This document shows, in pieces, positions 6,078 to 8,864 of a stretch of DNA of 8,864 nucleotides. The DNA is from CAZUSC01 sp964622915 (GTDB lineage: Bacteria > Patescibacteriota > Andersenbacteria > UBA10190), in assembly GCA_964622915.1 (NCBI GenBank), contig CAZUSC010000089.1:1-8864 (forward strand). The letters run 5' to 3'. The first letter of the stretch is position 1, and each line of letters starts with the position of its first letter. The position numbers and the translations under genes were made by a program. The notes below the pieces were generated by a model, which was given only the letters and a program-made list of their open reading frames with translations, had not been told where the DNA came from and did not search any database.

Positions 6078-6566
6078 TCAGCGCTTCGCCTGTGCAGTTG
6101 GTGCTTTCTGCGGTGGATGTGTTTGTGGTGTATTCGTGGTCACCATCACGATGCCTATGAATACTATGCCGATGCCCACCAGGAGCCCGGCCGGTAACTG
6201 TCGCTCTTGCAGGGCGCTAATCAAGGATGTCACGGTCACAGCGCCGCCAAAAACAATCGGCATCACCACATGCGGCATCGCCGCGCCGCCGGTAAACATG
6301 GCGAAGGTTAGCGTCAGGGCACCCAGGGCTCCCGCGGAGCCAGCCACAAATCCCCAAATTGCTCCGGCGCCGCTGAAGGAAAAGTTATCCCCCTTGATCG
6401 ACATTCCGATCAAGCCGCCGACGATACCCCAAACCAGATAAGCGATGCCGATTGCCACATAAGGTTTGAAAGGGCTGGCAAGTTGTGTTCGGGCTAACGC
6501 CAAGGCGGGTCCATAGCATCCCCAGCACACTGCGGTAAGGATCGCGAACATTAACGGCTTTCCCAT
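6078..6566 (-). CDS. Half-size DMT/EamA-like membrane protein
   Basis: The 162-residue product is very hydrophobic, with about five predicted transmembrane helices (near 4-26, 36-56, 66-92, 97-117 and 126-145) and a polar Pro/Gln/Lys tail. That equals one EamA-type repeat; full DMT exporters have two (10 helices), so this one would need to dimerise or belong to a short family. Gly-rich helices and a small-residue PIVFGGAVTVTSL segment fit a transporter. The substrate is unknown. The start is supported by AGGGGA seven bases before the ATG and by a strong promoter about 60 nt upstream. From memory, similar 160-residue proteins beginning with MxKPLxFAILTAVCWG occur in Planctomycetes, which would suggest transfer; this needs a search. 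The gene ends in its own terminator facing the GIY-YIG gene. Confidence 0.75.
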   Translation of the reverse strand: MGKPLMFAILTAVCWGCYGPALALARTQLASPFKPYVAIGIAYLVWGIVGGLIGMSIKGDNFSFSGAGAIWGFVAGSAGALGALTLTFAMFTGGAAMPHVVMPIVFGGAVTVTSLISALQERQLPAGLLVGIGIVFIGIVMVTTNTPQTHPPQKAPTAQAKR

Positions 6567-6598
6567 GAAGCTTCCCCTTAAAAAGGCGTTCTGTGACT

Positions 6599-6625
6599 TT
6601 CTGCTTCCACGACGATGGAGCAGAA
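6599..6625 (-). promoter_or_regulatory. Hairpin at the 5' end of the membrane-protein mRNA
   Basis: TTCTGC (6620-6625 on -) pairs with GCAGAA (6599-6604), extended by TCCA/TGGA after a one-base bulge, around a six-base loop. The predicted transcription start is about 6626, so the mRNA would begin directly with this stem, as in 5' stem-loops that protect messages from decay. No alternative antiterminator pairing or T-tract is seen. Confidence 0.5.
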
Positions 6626-6632
6626 CCAGCTA

Positions 6633-6661
6633 GTTATATATAAATCAAAACACGCTGTCAA
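6633..6661 (-). promoter_or_regulatory. Near-consensus sigma-70 promoter for the membrane-protein gene
   Basis: On the - strand a perfect TTGACA (6656-6661) is followed by a 17-base spacer and TATAAC (6633-6638), five of six matches. Predicted start is near 6626, giving a leader of about 60 nt that carries the Shine-Dalgarno site. This is the best classical promoter in the window. Confidence 0.82.
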
Positions 6662-6739
6662 GAATTCTCTTCTGAAGCAGTCTCGGAAAAATGTTTGTTA
6701 TAAAAAACAGGCCGTGTCTCGGAATAGTCGTGAGTATTA

Positions 6740-6768
6740 AAAATAAAAAAACCGACAGGTGTGTCGGT
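6740..6768 (-). terminator. Rho-independent terminator of the HAD gene
   Basis: ACCGACA (6751-6757) pairs with TGTCGGT (6762-6768) around a four-base loop. On the - strand the stem runs into seven T bases and a further T-rich stretch. It sits 17 nt beyond the HAD stop codon and before the next gene's promoter, so the two - strand genes are separate transcription units. Confidence 0.85.
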
Positions 6769-6784
6769 GTGTCGCTGATTGTCC

Positions 6785-7459
6785 TTAAACAACCGTGGCT
6801 TTTGCGGAAACGTGCTCCATTGTAACAGTAGCTACTTCCAGCCAGGCGTTTTCCCACAGCGCTTGTCGAGTTTGCATGTCATGAATACCTGATTCGACGT
6901 CGTCGCAGGCGGCCAGACGTACGACGCGCTCGTGGTCAATTGCCTCTTGGACAGCTTGTCGAAACGAAGGAAACTGAATGCAAATTGTGTCTGGCGAATG
7001 CTGCAGTATGTGCTCCAGCTCTGTCTTGCTGTCGTCAACGAAGATTTTCATTCTTCCTTCGCAAACAGCGTGTCCTTTGCGAGCAGGCTTACCGAACGTC
7101 GTCGAGCGGAAACAACTGCCCAGATGTGAATTGAGGAGACGCAGCGTCACGTCTCGCAGTTCGAATGGCCGTGAGGTCACCAAGTGGAAACAGCAGTGAC
7201 TGGAAAGTCGTTGGAGCGCATTGCTTGCACCCGGCACCAGCATTTGCTCGTCCGCGCCGAGCACGATAAAGCGAGCAAATTGCGCGTCCACCTCCGCGCG
7301 CGTGGCATTCGTCGCCTGCCGCCATGAGTGAGTGGCAGCAAAGACTGAATAATCTGCCTTGTATCCCGCTTGCCGCAAGCACTCAAAGAATAGTTCCTCC
7401 CTGTGATGTATCAATACTCCATCGCAGTCCAGGCCCATTTTGAGCTTCTGACTTGTCAT
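6785..7459 (-). CDS. HAD-superfamily hydrolase, probable phosphatase/5'-nucleotidase-like
   Basis: With the start chosen here the protein has 224 residues. HAD motif I is D11-C-D13-G-V-L with the nucleophile and acid/base aspartates, motif II is LVTSRP (T95/S96), motif III is a lysine in FGKPARKG (K124 or K128), and motif IV is FVDDS (D142, D143). A small alpha-helical cap lies between motifs I and II (about 20-75). The mix of a 'SRP' motif II and short cap resembles bacterial NT5C-like 5'(3')-deoxyribonucleotidase relatives, but the substrate is not evident. Start 7459 has GAGGA six bases upstream. An ATG 22 codons earlier (7525) has no such site and would add an unconserved tail. The last 45 or so residues are not assigned. 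It is transcribed away from the isomerase-like gene; no convincing promoter is seen. Confidence 0.82.
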   Translation of the reverse strand: MTSQKLKMGLDCDGVLIHHREELFFECLRQAGYKADYSVFAATHSWRQATNATRAEVDAQFARFIVLGADEQMLVPGASNALQRLSSHCCFHLVTSRPFELRDVTLRLLNSHLGSCFRSTTFGKPARKGHAVCEGRMKIFVDDSKTELEHILQHSPDTICIQFPSFRQAVQEAIDHERVVRLAACDDVESGIHDMQTRQALWENAWLEVATVTMEHVSAKATVV

Positions 7460-7570
7460 CGGCGGTCCTCGTTTTGGATCGATTGAGTTGTGAAATGTTC
7501 GCTCCGGTAAAGATGATAATGCCATGAAGGCTCATTCAAGAACAAGTGCCTATTTTTTATACGTAATTGC

Positions 7571-7579
7571 TGATATTTT
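7571..7579 (+). promoter_or_regulatory. Extended -10-like element of the isomerase-like gene
   Basis: TGA-TATTTT is an extended -10 form with four of six hexamer matches. It lies exactly six bases before the ATG at 7586, the same distance as at murF and the GIY-YIG gene. The surrounding bases are AT-rich and no -35 or Shine-Dalgarno site is visible. Taken alone it would be weak. Confidence 0.5.
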
Positions 7580-7585
7580 TGAATA

Positions 7586-8380
7586 ATGAAATTCTTGCTT
7601 TCCAGTGGAATTGGATATCGCACGCATACCCTGGCCGCTCTGGAGAAGTTAGCACTATCCGAAGGTTTTGACGGGTTGGAACTAAACTTGCCGCCCAGGC
7701 ACCTGCCGCCAGAAGAAACAATCCGTGATACGAGTTATGATCTTCTGTCGGCGGTTGGAGCGATTCATGCACCCGGAGACCTGTACGATCAAAAGCGCTT
7801 TGCGTCAGCGTTGAATGATTCAGTTGCCTTAGCTAAAACCCTCAAGGTGCCGCTTATTAACATTCATCCGCCGGCATTATCGGCTGGCGGTCGGGCCAAT
7901 GTGGAGCGGGGGATTGATTTGATTCAAAGAAAGGCCGCAGAAACAAATCTAGCAATTACATATGAGGTGTTAGTTAACCCGTACGGCCTAGAAAAGGAAA
8001 GACGACCTTACTTTATCAAACAGCAGGCCTATGAATCGTTAGAAGATTACGCAGCGGACGTTAAACAACATAATCTGGCCGCCACGCTTGATACCGCCCA
8101 TGTGGGCGCCTGGGGAGTTGATCCTAGGCAATTTATTAGAATGCTCGGAGCTAACCTAAAACATGTTCACTTAAGTGATTATTCAGCCAGTTTACAACGG
8201 GAGCATTTACTATTAGGTCAAGGAGATTTGGATTTAGCCGGCTTTCTGCAAGTGCTTAAAGGCACAGCTCCGGCAATGACTGTGACGGTTGAGCTACATT
8301 CGCCAAGGACAAAAGAGGAAGTTAAACAAGCGGTTAGACAAAGTATGCAATATATTAAGCAGGCTTTAGGCAACGAATGA
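7586..8380 (+). CDS. Sugar phosphate isomerase/epimerase-like TIM barrel protein
   Basis: This 264-residue protein belongs to the xylose isomerase-like TIM barrel superfamily (AP_endonuc_2 fold, shared with endonuclease IV, IolE and hydroxypyruvate isomerase). Metal-site residues appear at the strand ends in the usual order: E32 in GLELN, H61 in IHAPG, H94 in NIHPP, E127 in TYEVL, D169 and H172 in LDTAHVGAWG, H195 in HVHLSD, H207 with G-Q-G-D (211-214), and E236 in VELHSP. The full set argues for a working divalent metal site. The family acts on sugars, sugar phosphates, polyols or abasic DNA, so the substrate cannot be named. Length is normal. A cupin gene follows after 13 nt, probably in one operon. 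There is no Shine-Dalgarno site, in line with leaderless translation. Confidence 0.88.
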   Translation: MKFLLSSGIGYRTHTLAALEKLALSEGFDGLELNLPPRHLPPEETIRDTSYDLLSAVGAIHAPGDLYDQKRFASALNDSVALAKTLKVPLINIHPPALSAGGRANVERGIDLIQRKAAETNLAITYEVLVNPYGLEKERRPYFIKQQAYESLEDYAADVKQHNLAATLDTAHVGAWGVDPRQFIRMLGANLKHVHLSDYSASLQREHLLLGQGDLDLAGFLQVLKGTAPAMTVTVELHSPRTKEEVKQAVRQSMQYIKQALGNE

Positions 8381-8393
8381 GTAAAAAGAGTTT

Positions 8394-8864
8394 ATGAATT
8401 TATCAACTGAACAAATACTCCTTTTATTTACCAAAGAAAAACCTGCAGACAGACATACGATATTTGCTGAGATTGATCGACTGATCAAATCAAGCCAAGA
8501 GTTAGACTTGATGCTAGTTGATCAGGTGGACTGGCGCTTGATGCTAAACGTGCGGGCGGCGGGCGGTGTGACTGTGCCAGAACAACATCGGGATTGGCAC
8601 GATGTTTCTTTGTATTTGGCCGGCAGTAATAAAATTAGTGTGGGTGGAAAGCTGGCCGGGGCTGAAGCCACCTCTGGCGGGGAACAAAGGGGAGGAAGCT
8701 TAGAGCCCGTAAGTACATATGCGCTGAAAATTGGAGACTTATTAGTTGTGCCGTCGGGAGCTCCGCATCAAAATAATTTTTCACCAGGAACAGCTTTTGC
8801 CATTATTAAAGTACGGGCGGGCAGAGAAGCAAAGTCGCCAGTTGGCGATATTGTGTCTGACTGG
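8394..8864 (+). CDS. Cupin-domain protein, 3' end beyond the window
   Basis: The frame is open from ATG 8394 to the last base (157 codons, no stop seen). The cupin half-motifs are present: H65-R-D-W-H69-D followed by a strand and a glycine, then GDLLVVPSGAPHQN (114-127), a good match to G(x)5PxG(x)2H(x)nN with H125. Between them is a Gly/Glu-rich loop (about 84-104). The first motif is irregular, HxxxH in place of HxH, so metal binding is likely but not sure. Function could be sugar isomerisation, oxygenation or ligand sensing. The gene begins 13 nt after the isomerase-like gene with a weak AAGAG element before it, so joint expression is likely. Since about 140 residues complete one cupin domain, the real stop may be close to the window edge. 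Confidence 0.8.
   Translation, partial: MNLSTEQILLLFTKEKPADRHTIFAEIDRLIKSSQELDLMLVDQVDWRLMLNVRAAGGVTVPEQHRDWHDVSLYLAGSNKISVGGKLAGAEATSGGEQRGGSLEPVSTYALKIGDLLVVPSGAPHQNNFSPGTAFAIIKVRAGREAKSPVGDIVSDW

Noticed and set aside
6061..6441. 126-codon + strand frame rich in Pro, Met and Thr
   Set aside because: It is the antisense shadow of the membrane-protein gene, which has a promoter, ribosome site and terminator. The composition is that of a reversed hydrophobic protein.
6680..6724. Direct repeat GTCTCGGAA, 36 bp apart
   Set aside because: Nine bases, two copies, no structure or regular spacing with other elements; chance is enough.
6932..7199. Overlapping + strand frames of 64-73 codons
   Set aside because: All lie antisense to the HAD gene, whose catalytic motifs are intact, and none has a start signal.
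8377..8397. Six-codon frame ATG-AGT-AAA-AAG-AGT-TTA-TGA overlapping both neighbours by stop-start bases
   Set aside because: It links the isomerase stop and the cupin start neatly, but so short a frame is expected by chance. A frameshift in the cupin start is a weaker reading since ATG 8394 gives a good cupin.
1..8864. CRISPR array, insertion sequence transposase or rRNA
   Set aside because: No regularly spaced repeats, transposase-like protein or rRNA segment was seen on either strand.

Overview
The window looks like part of a bacterial division-and-cell-wall (dcw) cluster followed by an accessory stretch. A reduced cluster (mraZ, rsmH, ftsL, ftsI, then murF), a MurF lacking its usual N-terminal domain, short spacers, almost no Shine-Dalgarno sites on the + strand and a tiny GIY-YIG protein are all reminiscent of Patescibacteria (Candidate Phyla Radiation). 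That placement is inference from gene content, not a phylogeny. TGA is used as a stop by several genes, so the genetic code appears to be standard bacterial.

Layout. Bases 30-3876 (+) hold mraZ, rsmH, ftsL and ftsI in one direction with gaps of 9, 96 and 22 nt. Bases 3877-4235 contain no gene. They are filled by two similar, structured, inverted units with compensating stem changes and invariant loop and bulge bases, the most unusual thing in the window. A second + strand block begins with an extended -10 element placed exactly 6 nt before the preferred murF start (4236). murF is followed by tRNA-Glu(CUC), a strong hairpin, an intrinsic terminator, and a GIY-YIG gene whose TATAAT is again 6 nt before the ATG.

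Bases 6005-7459 form a - strand island: a half-size DMT-like membrane protein and a HAD-family hydrolase. Each has a Shine-Dalgarno site and its own rho-independent terminator, and the first has a near-consensus promoter. These signals differ from the neighbouring + genes and suggest an acquired segment. From 7586 (+) comes a sugar-phosphate isomerase/epimerase-like TIM barrel, again with a -10-like element 6 nt before its ATG, followed after 13 nt by a cupin gene that runs off the window end.

Functionally, MraZ probably regulates the cluster, RsmH methylates 16S rRNA, FtsL and FtsI act in septal peptidoglycan synthesis, and MurF finishes the UDP-MurNAc-pentapeptide that FtsI-type enzymes finally cross-link. 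The isomerase-like and cupin genes may share a carbohydrate-related role, but their substrate cannot be read from the sequence.
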